Assembly (NCBI RefSeq): GCF_009765985.1
Contig: NZ_LMUM01000037.1
Span: 70,113 to 134,112 of the forward strand
Source of the DNA: Acidobacterium sp. S8
GTDB lineage: Bacteria; Acidobacteriota; Terriglobia; Terriglobales; Acidobacteriaceae
DNA: 64,000 bases
Direction: 5' to 3'
In this document: piece by piece, positions 18,518 through 26,171 of the stretch
Layout: each line of letters opens with the position of its first letter
How positions within the stretch are numbered: the first letter of the stretch is position 1
Program-made: the position numbers and the translations under genes
Notes under the pieces: generated by a model
Seen by the model: the letters and a program-made list of their open reading frames with translations, nothing else
Database searches by the model: none
Told to the model about the DNA's origin: nothing

Positions 18518-18568
18518 CCGCGAGAAGAATCTCAGAATAAGTAATAACGATGAGATTCTTCGTCGCGG
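18518..18568. repeat. Hairpin element between convergent genes, copy 1
   Basis: AAGAATCTCA (18525-18534) pairs perfectly with TGAGATTCTT (18551-18560), and CCGCG/CGCGG extend the stem outside. The core GAAGAATC...TGAGATTCTTCG is shared with the larger element at 40548-40624, so it is probably a member of a dispersed palindromic family that may also serve as a terminator for hom and the aldo/keto reductase. Confidence 0.55.
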
Positions 18569-18587
18569 CAGATGAGGTGAATCCCGC

Positions 18588-19571
18588 TCAGCTGTGACCG
18601 AGAACAGGATGCGGTTCGTAGGGTTCTTCCAGCGCTTTGATTTCGTCGGCATCCAGATGGACATCAAGAGCGGCAAGCGCATCGTCAAGATGATGCATCT
18701 TACTGGCTCCCACGATGGGCGCCGCTATTTCCTGCTTGGCCAGCATCCAGGCGAGCGCAATCTGCGCATTGCTTACGCCTCGTTTTTTAGCAATCTCCGT
18801 GACGCGATCAACTACAGTGAAATCTGAATCGCGGTAGTAGAGGTTGTGGGCAAAATCATCGGTTTTAGCGCGTGTTGTTTCTCCACGATTTTTCTGATTT
18901 CGGTTGCCCGCAAGAAAACCTCTCGCCAGCGGACTCCACGGTATCAGGCCGATCCCCTGATCTTTGCAGAGGGGAATCATTTCGCGCTCTTCCTCGCGAT
19001 AGACGAGGTTGTAGTGGTTTTGCATCGTAACGAAGCGACTAAGCCCGAGCGTGTCAGAAATGTGGAGCATCTGTTGGAACTGCCACGCATACATCGATGA
19101 TGCGCCAATGTAGAGGGCCTTGCCAGAGCGCACGACATCATCGAGCGCTTCCATCGTTTCCTCAATCGGTGTTTGATCATCGAAGCGATGAATCTGATAG
19201 AGATCGACGTAATCTGTTCCCAGGCGGCGCAGACTGTCGTCAATGGCATGCATAATGTGTTTGCGCGAGAGACCGCGCTGGTTAGGATCGTCGCCCATAG
19301 CGTTGAATACCTTTGTGGCGATCACAACCTTGTCGCGTGAGGGGCCGAATTCCTTTAATGCCCGGCCCGTAATTTCTTCGCTCACCCCGAGCGAATACAC
19401 GTCGGCAGTATCGAAAAAGTTGATGCCCGCTTCCAAAGCGCGCCGGAAGAATGGTTTGCTCTCTTCTTCCTCAAGGATCCACTCGCGCCATTTCTTCGAG
19501 CCATAGGTCATCGTTCCAAGGCAAATGCGGGACACCTTCAGTCCGGTCGACCCAAGATTCACAAACTCCAT
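18588..19571 (-). CDS. Aldo/keto reductase
   Basis: A 327-residue NADPH-dependent reductase of the AKR (beta/alpha)8-barrel superfamily. It shows MEFVNLGSTGLKVSRICLGTM at the start, NFFDTADVYSLGVSEE with the catalytic Asp and Tyr, the Lys in VVIATKV, the His in YQIHRFD, and the C-terminal cofactor segment PIVGASKMHHLDDAL. The ATG at 19571 follows an AGGAGG ribosome site; a longer frame to 19640 is unlikely. It is divergent from the formate dehydrogenase gene and shares a palindrome-bearing promoter region. The natural aldehyde or ketone substrate cannot be inferred. Confidence 0.93.
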   Translation of the reverse strand: MEFVNLGSTGLKVSRICLGTMTYGSKKWREWILEEEESKPFFRRALEAGINFFDTADVYSLGVSEEITGRALKEFGPSRDKVVIATKVFNAMGDDPNQRGLSRKHIMHAIDDSLRRLGTDYVDLYQIHRFDDQTPIEETMEALDDVVRSGKALYIGASSMYAWQFQQMLHISDTLGLSRFVTMQNHYNLVYREEEREMIPLCKDQGIGLIPWSPLARGFLAGNRNQKNRGETTRAKTDDFAHNLYYRDSDFTVVDRVTEIAKKRGVSNAQIALAWMLAKQEIAAPIVGASKMHHLDDALAALDVHLDADEIKALEEPYEPHPVLGHS

Positions 19572-19670
19572 GCTGCCTCCTGCGGCGTTATAGGAATAAA
19601 ACTTACCTGTTAGATGGAGCGAGCCGCTTGAATGTCTCATTTCTTGGCCAATCCGGCAGCACTCGCGCCT

Positions 19671-19698
19671 CTGATATATTCTCTTCGCGATATATCAG
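19671..19698. promoter_or_regulatory. Inverted repeat in the AKR / formate dehydrogenase promoter region
   Basis: CTGATATAT (19671-19679) and ATATATCAG (19690-19698) form a perfect 9-bp inverted repeat with a 10-base spacer, 60 bases before the formate dehydrogenase start and 100 before the reductase start. It is a plausible operator controlling one or both divergent genes. Confidence 0.5.
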
Positions 19699-19758
19699 CG
19701 TCCAATATTGGCAGCGATACGTGCTCGGGGTTGCATCCAACCGAACAAAAGGACTCAT

Positions 19759-22700
19759 ATGATGCGCGCTACGGAAGCCTCCGGTCACCTTGTTTCGTCC
19801 TTGCTGCCTGATTCACCAACAGACCTTCCTGCCGTTGAGATCACGATTGACGGAGCCTTGGCTACGGCCTGCGCCGGCGAGCGACTCATCGATGCAATCA
19901 ACCGGACTGGTAAAGAAGTACCGCAGGTCTGCTATCACCATCATCTTGGACCGATCCAGACATGCGACACCTGCATGGTTGAGGTGAATGGCAAGCTGGT
20001 GCGGGCCTGCGGTACGACTGCGCAAGACGGAATGACCATCGCCACAGAATCGGCGAGAGCCCAGGCGGCCCAGCACGAAGCATTCGATCGCATTCTCGGC
20101 AATCATCTTCTTTATTGCACCGTGTGTGACAACAACAACGGTAATTGCACTGTGCACAACACCACGGCGCTGCTGAAGGTGGAGCATCAGAAGCATCCCT
20201 ACAAGCCAAAGCCATACGAAAAAGACTTTTCCAACCCGTTTTATCGTTATGACCCTGATCAGTGCATTCTCTGTGGACGGTGTGTCGAAGCCTGCCAGAA
20301 TGTCCAGGTGAATGAGACGCTCTCCATTCGCTGGGAAGACGAGCACCCGCGTGTTCTGTGGGATGGCGGAGAGCAGATCGGCGGATCGAGCTGCGTGAGC
20401 TGTGGCCACTGCATCACGGTGTGTCCATGCAATGCGCTCATGGAGAAATCCATGCTGGGCGAGGCAGGATACTTCACTCACTTGCCCGCCGATGCCTTGA
20501 ACGGAATGATCGACCTTGTGAAAGCAGTTGAGCCGGAGATTGGATACGGGCCGATTCTACAGCTTTCAGAAACCGAAGCCGGCATGCGCCAGGTGCGCGT
20601 CAAGAAGACGAAGACCGTCTGCACTTATTGTGGTGTCGGATGCTCCTTTGATATATGGACAAAAGACAGAAACATTCTGAAAGTCGAGCCGGGCGAAGGC
20701 GCAGCGAACAACATTTCTACCTGCGTTAAGGGAAAATTCGGATGGGATTTCGTCAACCATAAGGATCGCCTGCAGAAGCCGCTGATTCGAGAAGGAGAAA
20801 GTTTTCGCGAGGCGAGTTGGGATGAGGCGCTGGATCTGATAGAGAAGCGGTTCAAGGAGATCAAGGCCGCACACGGACCGGATTCACTGGGCTTCATCTC
20901 CTCTTCCAAGTGCACGAATGAAGAAAATTACCTGATGCAGAAGTTGGCGCGTGCAGTCGTCGGCACAAATAACGTGGATAACTGTTCACGCTACTGCCAG
21001 TCACCCGCAACGCAGGGACTTTTCCGGACAGTCGGCTATGGCGGCGATTCCGGATCGATCAGCGATATCGGCAAGGCTTCGCTGGTGTTGATTATCGGCA
21101 GCAACACAGCGGAGAGCCATCCGGTACTCGCGACTCGGGTGAAGCGGGCCCACAAGCTGCATGGGCAGAAGCTGATCGTGGCCGATCTGCGTGAGCATGA
21201 AATGGCTCGTCGTGCGGACATTCATTTGCGTCCGACGCCGAGCACCGACCTGGTGTGGCTTTCAGCGATCACCAGATACATCATCGACAGTGGCAAGGCC
21301 AAGATGGATTTCATCGAGCAGTGGGTTAATAAACTCGATGAATATAAGAAGAGCCTTGAGCCTTTCACGCTGGAGTTCGCAGAGCAGATCACCGGTATTT
21401 CACGAGAAACATTGATTCATGTGGCGGATGAAATCGCTGCCGCGCCTTCCGTCTGCGCACTATGGGCGATGGGAGTGACGCAGCATTGCGGCGGCTCGGA
21501 TACTTCAACAGCGATCTCAAACCTGTTGCTCGCAACGGGCAATTACATGCGCCCCGGAACCGGAGCCTATCCTCTGCGTGGCCATAACAACGTGCAGGGC
21601 GCGAGTGATTTCGGATGTATGCCGATCTACTATCCGGGATATGAAAAAGTAGAAGATGAAGAGGTTAGAAAACGCTACGAACAGGCGTGGGGTGTGACAC
21701 TGCCTACCAGCAAAGGCCTCGACAACCATGAAATGGTGGATGCGATCTTCGACGGCAAGATGAAGGGCATTTATCTCTTTGGTGAGGACATGTACAGCGC
21801 CGACTCGAATGCGAACCGTGTGGGTGAAGGTTTTTCCATGCTCGACTTCTTCGTCGTGCAGGACATTTTCTTCACCGAGACTTGCCGCTACGCCGATGTG
21901 GTGCTGCCTGCAAGTCCGAGTCTGGAGAAGGACGGCACCTTCGTGAACACGGAACGGCGCATTCAACGGCTCTATGAGGCTTTTCCGCCATTGGGTGAAA
22001 GCAAGCCGGACTGGGAGATAGTGCAGCTGATTGCAAATCGGCTTGGAGCGCATTGGAAGTACACCCACCCGGCCGATGTGATGCACGAAGCAGCTTCGCT
22101 CGCGCCGATGTTTGCAGGTGTCACCTACGATCGCCTTGCCGGATATAAGACGCTGCAGTGGCCGGTGGCGGTAGACGGCACCGATGAGCCGCTTCTCTAT
22201 ACGAAGAACTTCAAATTCCCGGACGGCAAAGCGAACTTCTATCCATTAGAGTGGCTGCCGCCGTGCGATCAGGAAAACGATGAATTTGACCTGCACCTGA
22301 ATAATGGCCGGTTGCTGGAACACTTCCACGAAGGCAACATGACCTACCGCGTCGCCGGCGTAAAGGAAGAAACGCCTAATCGATTCGTAGAAGTATCGCC
22401 GGAATTGGCGGAGACTCGCAGTGTTGTTACCGGTCAGTGGGTCGATATCACTTCCAAACATGGCGAAATTCGTACGCGGGTTCTGGTCACAGATCGAGTC
22501 AAGGGCAACCAGCTTTACATGCCTCTCAACTCCCCGGAAAGTCCGGTCAACCTGCTGACAGGGAGTTACACCGACAGGCAGACGCACACACCTGCCTACA
22601 AAGAAACGCCGGTAAAGATGAAGGCATTGCCTTGGCGAGGCGAGAATCCGCTGCCTCGCATCAATTTCCGCTACGGCAAACCAACGCCCCAGAGAGGCGT

Positions 22701-22785
22701 AGAAGTAGAACGCAAATGGAAGCGTGCCGATTACTCGATGCCCGGTAATGAATTGGTTCAGATTCAGACCAAGGGAGCAAAGTAA
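19759..22785 (+). CDS. Formate dehydrogenase catalytic subunit (Fe-S / molybdopterin, YrhE-like)
   Basis: This 1008-residue protein should oxidise formate to CO2. In order it has an N-terminal [2Fe-2S] domain (CYHHHLG, TCDTCMVEV), a NuoG-type His/Cys cluster segment (HLLYCTVCDNNNGNC), two [4Fe-4S] motifs (CILCGRCVEAC and CVSCGHCITVC), the [4Fe-4S] of the molybdenum domain (CTYCGVGC...CVKGK) and the bis-MGD enzyme core. The active-site position carries cysteine (SRYCQSPAT) where selenium forms have selenocysteine. ATG 19759 or 19762 are equally possible starts. The stop overlaps the next ATG by one base. No diaphorase (FdsB-like) subunit is adjacent, so the electron acceptor is open. Confidence 0.92.
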   Translation: MMRATEASGHLVSSLLPDSPTDLPAVEITIDGALATACAGERLIDAINRTGKEVPQVCYHHHLGPIQTCDTCMVEVNGKLVRACGTTAQDGMTIATESARAQAAQHEAFDRILGNHLLYCTVCDNNNGNCTVHNTTALLKVEHQKHPYKPKPYEKDFSNPFYRYDPDQCILCGRCVEACQNVQVNETLSIRWEDEHPRVLWDGGEQIGGSSCVSCGHCITVCPCNALMEKSMLGEAGYFTHLPADALNGMIDLVKAVEPEIGYGPILQLSETEAGMRQVRVKKTKTVCTYCGVGCSFDIWTKDRNILKVEPGEGAANNISTCVKGKFGWDFVNHKDRLQKPLIREGESFREASWDEALDLIEKRFKEIKAAHGPDSLGFISSSKCTNEENYLMQKLARAVVGTNNVDNCSRYCQSPATQGLFRTVGYGGDSGSISDIGKASLVLIIGSNTAESHPVLATRVKRAHKLHGQKLIVADLREHEMARRADIHLRPTPSTDLVWLSAITRYIIDSGKAKMDFIEQWVNKLDEYKKSLEPFTLEFAEQITGISRETLIHVADEIAAAPSVCALWAMGVTQHCGGSDTSTAISNLLLATGNYMRPGTGAYPLRGHNNVQGASDFGCMPIYYPGYEKVEDEEVRKRYEQAWGVTLPTSKGLDNHEMVDAIFDGKMKGIYLFGEDMYSADSNANRVGEGFSMLDFFVVQDIFFTETCRYADVVLPASPSLEKDGTFVNTERRIQRLYEAFPPLGESKPDWEIVQLIANRLGAHWKYTHPADVMHEAASLAPMFAGVTYDRLAGYKTLQWPVAVDGTDEPLLYTKNFKFPDGKANFYPLEWLPPCDQENDEFDLHLNNGRLLEHFHEGNMTYRVAGVKEETPNRFVEVSPELAETRSVVTGQWVDITSKHGEIRTRVLVTDRVKGNQLYMPLNSPESPVNLLTGSYTDRQTHTPAYKETPVKMKALPWRGENPLPRINFRYGKPTPQRGVEVERKWKRADYSMPGNELVQIQTKGAK

Positions 22786-23249
22786 TGGCAAAGCCAATCG
22801 AGATACGCCCGCAGCCTCGCAACGCACGTGAGGAGTTACAGCGTCGTTTGGACAACGCTCCCGTAGAGCACGCCGACGCGATGCTTTCCCTCTACGAGTT
22901 GCTGCAGCAATTGCATGATTCCGGCACACTCGATCTTTTACGAGGAACCGTGGGAGCAGGCGACGAGATAGTAAATCACGCCGTACGCCTCATCACTCAG
23001 CCTGAATCAGTGCGTAGCATCCGCAATGTATTGATCCTGGCAAAGCTGCTTGGAAGCATCGATCCCGAAATTCTGCATCAACTGTCTGAGGCGGTTCCGG
23101 CTGCAGTCGAGCAATCCAGGCAAGAAGAGCCGCCGTCCCTATGGGCGCTGCTCAAAAGCTTCCGCTCTGAGGATAGCAGGCGCGCATTAGCGGCTGGAGC
23201 AGGCGTGCTTGAAGTCATAGGGCGGCAGCTGAAGAGTACAGATAAGTAG
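22785..23249 (+). CDS. DUF1641-type partner protein of formate dehydrogenase (YrhD-like)
   Basis: A 154-residue, mostly helical soluble protein. Its central part (SLYELLQQLHDSGTLDLLRG, then ESVRSIRNVLILAKLLGSID) matches what I know of the DUF1641 family, found beside formate dehydrogenase catalytic subunits, as yrhD is beside yrhE in Bacillus. The ATG overlaps the stop of the dehydrogenase (TAATG), so the two are translated together and probably form a complex or an assembly pair. The molecular role of the family is not established. Confidence 0.8.
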   Translation: MAKPIEIRPQPRNAREELQRRLDNAPVEHADAMLSLYELLQQLHDSGTLDLLRGTVGAGDEIVNHAVRLITQPESVRSIRNVLILAKLLGSIDPEILHQLSEAVPAAVEQSRQEEPPSLWALLKSFRSEDSRRALAAGAGVLEVIGRQLKSTDK

Positions 23250-23255
23250 GGGCTT

Positions 23256-24329
23256 CTAAGATTTTCGCTTGGGCCGCCGAGTGCTGACCGGTCCAGTCGA
23301 CTCGCGCACAATCAGCTCAGGCTGCATCACGATCTCTTCCGGGAACTGATTAGATGGTTGTGCAATCATCTCAAGCAAAACTTGAGCACCTTGGCGGCCC
23401 ATCTCGCGCAGTGGTTGACGCACCGTCGTCAAACTTGGCTGGTGATAAGCCGCGCTCATAATGTCGTCAAATCCAACCACAGAGATATCGCCGGGAACCG
23501 TAAGTCCCGCGTCGTAAATAGCGCGGATAACGCCGATCGCCGAAATATCGTTGAAGCAGAAGATGGCGGTGAAATCACGCGTGCGTGCCAGCAGATCGCG
23601 CATCGGCCCGTAGCCGACCTCCGGCGACCAGCTGTCAGCATCCAGTTGAATACAATGATCCGTTTGCATCTCGATGCCGAGTTCCCGCGCTACTTCCAGA
23701 ATGGAGCGCCACCGATACTCTGTATCGGGAATGATGTTGGGACCTTTCACGAAGGCCATTTTGCGATGACCAAGCTCATATAAATGCCGCAGTGCAAGTT
23801 CAGCGCCCTTGAGATGATCGAGCACAACATTCGTGACGCCCGGTGAGTTGTTGTGCGCCGAGACGGCAACCGTCGGTAAAGGGCTGCGGATCTCTGACGG
23901 AGTGTTCAGCAGCAGAAAGCCATCCACCGCGCGCTCCACCAGGAGGCGCGGATACTCCTGCATCAACTCCATATTCCAATAGTGGCTCGCCGTGAAATAA
24001 AAGTATTGCGCGCGGATCAGAAATTCTTCCACGCCATTCATGACCATGGTGAAATAGCCTTCGCTCAGATCAGGCGCAATGACGCCGATCGACATGCTGC
24101 GATTGCGGCGCAGAGAGCGTGCAAAATAATTTGGCCGGTAGTGAAATTTACGCGCAGCCTGGAAGACGCGTTCGCGCGTATGCGCCGGTATAGACTTGGC
24201 CGCTGGAGAATTGTTCAGCACAAGCGAAACGGTAGTCTGGGAGAGCTGAAGGATAGAGGCAAGCTGCTTCAGATTGATGGGGTCACCACTATGTGGAGCT
24301 TCCTGCTTATCTTTCGGGTCATGACTCAT
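23256..24329 (-). CDS. LacI-family transcriptional regulator
   Basis: A 357-residue repressor with an N-terminal helix-turn-helix and hinge (LKQLASILQLSQTTVSLVLN, then RVFQAARKFHYRPNYFARSL) and a periplasmic-binding-protein-like effector domain (SIGVIAPDLSEGYFT through VVGFDDIMSAAYHQPSLTTVRQP). Such proteins usually respond to a sugar or related metabolite. It lies 73 bases downstream of the acyl-CoA mutase gene on the same strand but has its own TATAAT box. A LacI-type operator sits before the GH3 glycosidase at 42.9 kb, which makes that gene a candidate target in trans. The effector is unknown. Confidence 0.93.
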   Translation of the reverse strand: MSHDPKDKQEAPHSGDPINLKQLASILQLSQTTVSLVLNNSPAAKSIPAHTRERVFQAARKFHYRPNYFARSLRRNRSMSIGVIAPDLSEGYFTMVMNGVEEFLIRAQYFYFTASHYWNMELMQEYPRLLVERAVDGFLLLNTPSEIRSPLPTVAVSAHNNSPGVTNVVLDHLKGAELALRHLYELGHRKMAFVKGPNIIPDTEYRWRSILEVARELGIEMQTDHCIQLDADSWSPEVGYGPMRDLLARTRDFTAIFCFNDISAIGVIRAIYDAGLTVPGDISVVGFDDIMSAAYHQPSLTTVRQPLREMGRQGAQVLLEMIAQPSNQFPEEIVMQPELIVRESTGPVSTRRPKRKS

Positions 24330-24350
24330 AGGCGATTTGTAGCACGTTTG

Positions 24351-24356
24351 ATTATA
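24351..24356 (-). promoter_or_regulatory. -10 box of the lacI-type gene
   Basis: On the minus strand the bases read TATAAT, about 22 bases before the regulator's ATG. No good -35 hexamer stands 16-18 bases upstream, so the assignment rests on the -10 match and position only. Confidence 0.35.
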
Positions 24357-24402
24357 CGAACTCTACTCCTTCGCTCCGGGAAACGATTACTTGGCTCGTT
24401 GG

Positions 24403-26157
24403 CTACGCGACGCTCACCTCATCATAGGTGCCCATCACCTTACGAAGAGCGTTACAGATTTCGCCGATCGTGGCATAGGCCTTCACGCAATCGAGCAAAT
24501 ACGGCATGGTGTTCGTGGTGGAGATACCCTCTGCGGCCGCTGGCTCTTTTTCCGCAGCATGACAAAGAGCAAGCAGGCTTCGCGCGACGGCTTCACCTGA
24601 ACGCTCTTGCCGCAACCTCTTCAATTTTGCCGTCTGCGCATCGCGCACTGACTCGTCGATATACAAAATCTGCGGTGCGGGCTCATCGACTGCATATTCA
24701 TTCACGCCGACAATGATCTTTTCTCCTGCTTCCACCGCCCGCTGATAGGCATAGCTGGCGTCGGCAATTTCCTTCTGCGGAAAGCCTTGTTCGATAGCGC
24801 GTACCATACCGCCCAACGCGTCAAGCTTATCGAAATAGGCAAACGCAGCCTTTTCCATGTCCTGAGTAAAATGCTCGACGAAATAAGAACCGCCGAGGGG
24901 ATCGGCGACCTCGGCAACACCGGATTCATAGGCAAGGATCTGCTGTGTTCGTAAGGCAATGCGGGCGGCATCTTCAGTAGGCAGCGCCAGAGCCTCATCA
25001 TAGGCATCGGTGTGCAGCGATTGCGTGCCGCCCAGAACAGCGGCCAGCGCCTGCAATGCGACGCGTGCAATATTGTTCTTCGGCTGCTGGGCCGTGAGTG
25101 AAACTCCGGCAGTTTGTGTATGAAACCGCATCCAGGTAGAACGCGGACTCTTCGCCCCAAAGCGTTCCGTCATCACGCGATACCAGACTTTGCGCGCCGC
25201 GCGGAACTTGGCGATTTCTTCGAAAAAGTCATTGTGCGAGTTAAAGAAAAAGCTGAGACGCGGGGCAAAGTCATCTATGGCGAGACCGCGACGGAGCGCC
25301 CACTCTACGTATTCGATTCCATCATAGAGCGTGAACGCCAGCTCCTGCTGAGCAGTCGATCCTGCCTCGCGGATGTGGTAGCCCGATATGGAAATTGGAT
25401 TGAAGCGTGGTGTAAATCGTGAGCCAAATTCCAGGGTATCCACGACCAGGCGCATGGAAGGAGCAGGTGGAAAGATATATTCCTTCTGCGCGATGTACTC
25501 TTTGAGAATGTCATTTTGCAGCGTCCCTGAAATCTTCGTCCAGTCCGCTCCCTGACGCTCGGCAACCGCAAGATACATGGCCCAGATAACGCTCGCTGGC
25601 GAGTTGATCGTCATCGAGACAGTCGTTTGTTCGAGATTGATTCCTGAAAAAAGCGTCTCCATGTCTTCGAGCGAGTCAATAGCGACGCCACACTTGCCAA
25701 CCTCGCCTTCGCTTTGAGGATCATCGGAGTCGCAGCCCATCAGAGTCGGCAGATCGAAGGCAACCGAGAGCCCCCCGCCTCCATTGGCCAGCAGATATTT
25801 GTAGCGTAGGTTTGTCTCCTCCGGTGAAGCGAAACCGGAAAACTGCCGCATGGTCCAGAGCTTGCCTTGATAACCGTTCGCATAAATGCCGCGCGTGTAC
25901 GGAGGTTCGCCAGGGAGACTAGGACTCGTTTCGCTGTCGTCCGCCACATCCATTTGCGTGTAGAGGCGCTCTACCGGCACGCCGGACACAGTGGTGAAAT
26001 GAGCACGGCTGTCTCTGCCAATATTGGCGCCGCTCATCGCACCGATCGCTCTTTCGGTGGATTTTTTCAGCGCTGGTTCGAGCACTTGTTTTTCCCAGCG
26101 TTGTTTTTCCGTCGCATCTTTCGGCGTGGGCGTATCAGCGAACGGCTCATCAGGCAT
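24403..26157 (-). CDS. B12-dependent acyl-CoA mutase large subunit, isobutyryl-CoA mutase-like
   Basis: A 584-residue TIM-barrel substrate-binding subunit of the methylmalonyl-CoA mutase superfamily, without the C-terminal cobalamin-binding domain, so a separate small subunit is needed. The core is intact ([63 protein letters not shown]). By my alignment, the two residues that hold the malonyl carboxylate in true methylmalonyl-CoA mutase (Tyr89 and Arg207 in the Propionibacterium enzyme) are Phe106 (MRQFSGF) and Gln224 (KEYIAQKEY) here. That pair is the one reported for isobutyryl-CoA mutase. It follows the metalloprotease gene by 14 bases. The substrate is inferred, not proven. Confidence 0.88.
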   Translation of the reverse strand: MPDEPFADTPTPKDATEKQRWEKQVLEPALKKSTERAIGAMSGANIGRDSRAHFTTVSGVPVERLYTQMDVADDSETSPSLPGEPPYTRGIYANGYQGKLWTMRQFSGFASPEETNLRYKYLLANGGGGLSVAFDLPTLMGCDSDDPQSEGEVGKCGVAIDSLEDMETLFSGINLEQTTVSMTINSPASVIWAMYLAVAERQGADWTKISGTLQNDILKEYIAQKEYIFPPAPSMRLVVDTLEFGSRFTPRFNPISISGYHIREAGSTAQQELAFTLYDGIEYVEWALRRGLAIDDFAPRLSFFFNSHNDFFEEIAKFRAARKVWYRVMTERFGAKSPRSTWMRFHTQTAGVSLTAQQPKNNIARVALQALAAVLGGTQSLHTDAYDEALALPTEDAARIALRTQQILAYESGVAEVADPLGGSYFVEHFTQDMEKAAFAYFDKLDALGGMVRAIEQGFPQKEIADASYAYQRAVEAGEKIIVGVNEYAVDEPAPQILYIDESVRDAQTAKLKRLRQERSGEAVARSLLALCHAAEKEPAAAEGISTTNTMPYLLDCVKAYATIGEICNALRKVMGTYDEVSVA

Positions 26158-26171
26158 ACATCACCTCAGAT

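Noticed and set aside
19759-22785. Selenocysteine in the formate dehydrogenase
   Set aside because: The active-site position is an ordinary Cys codon and there is no in-frame TGA.
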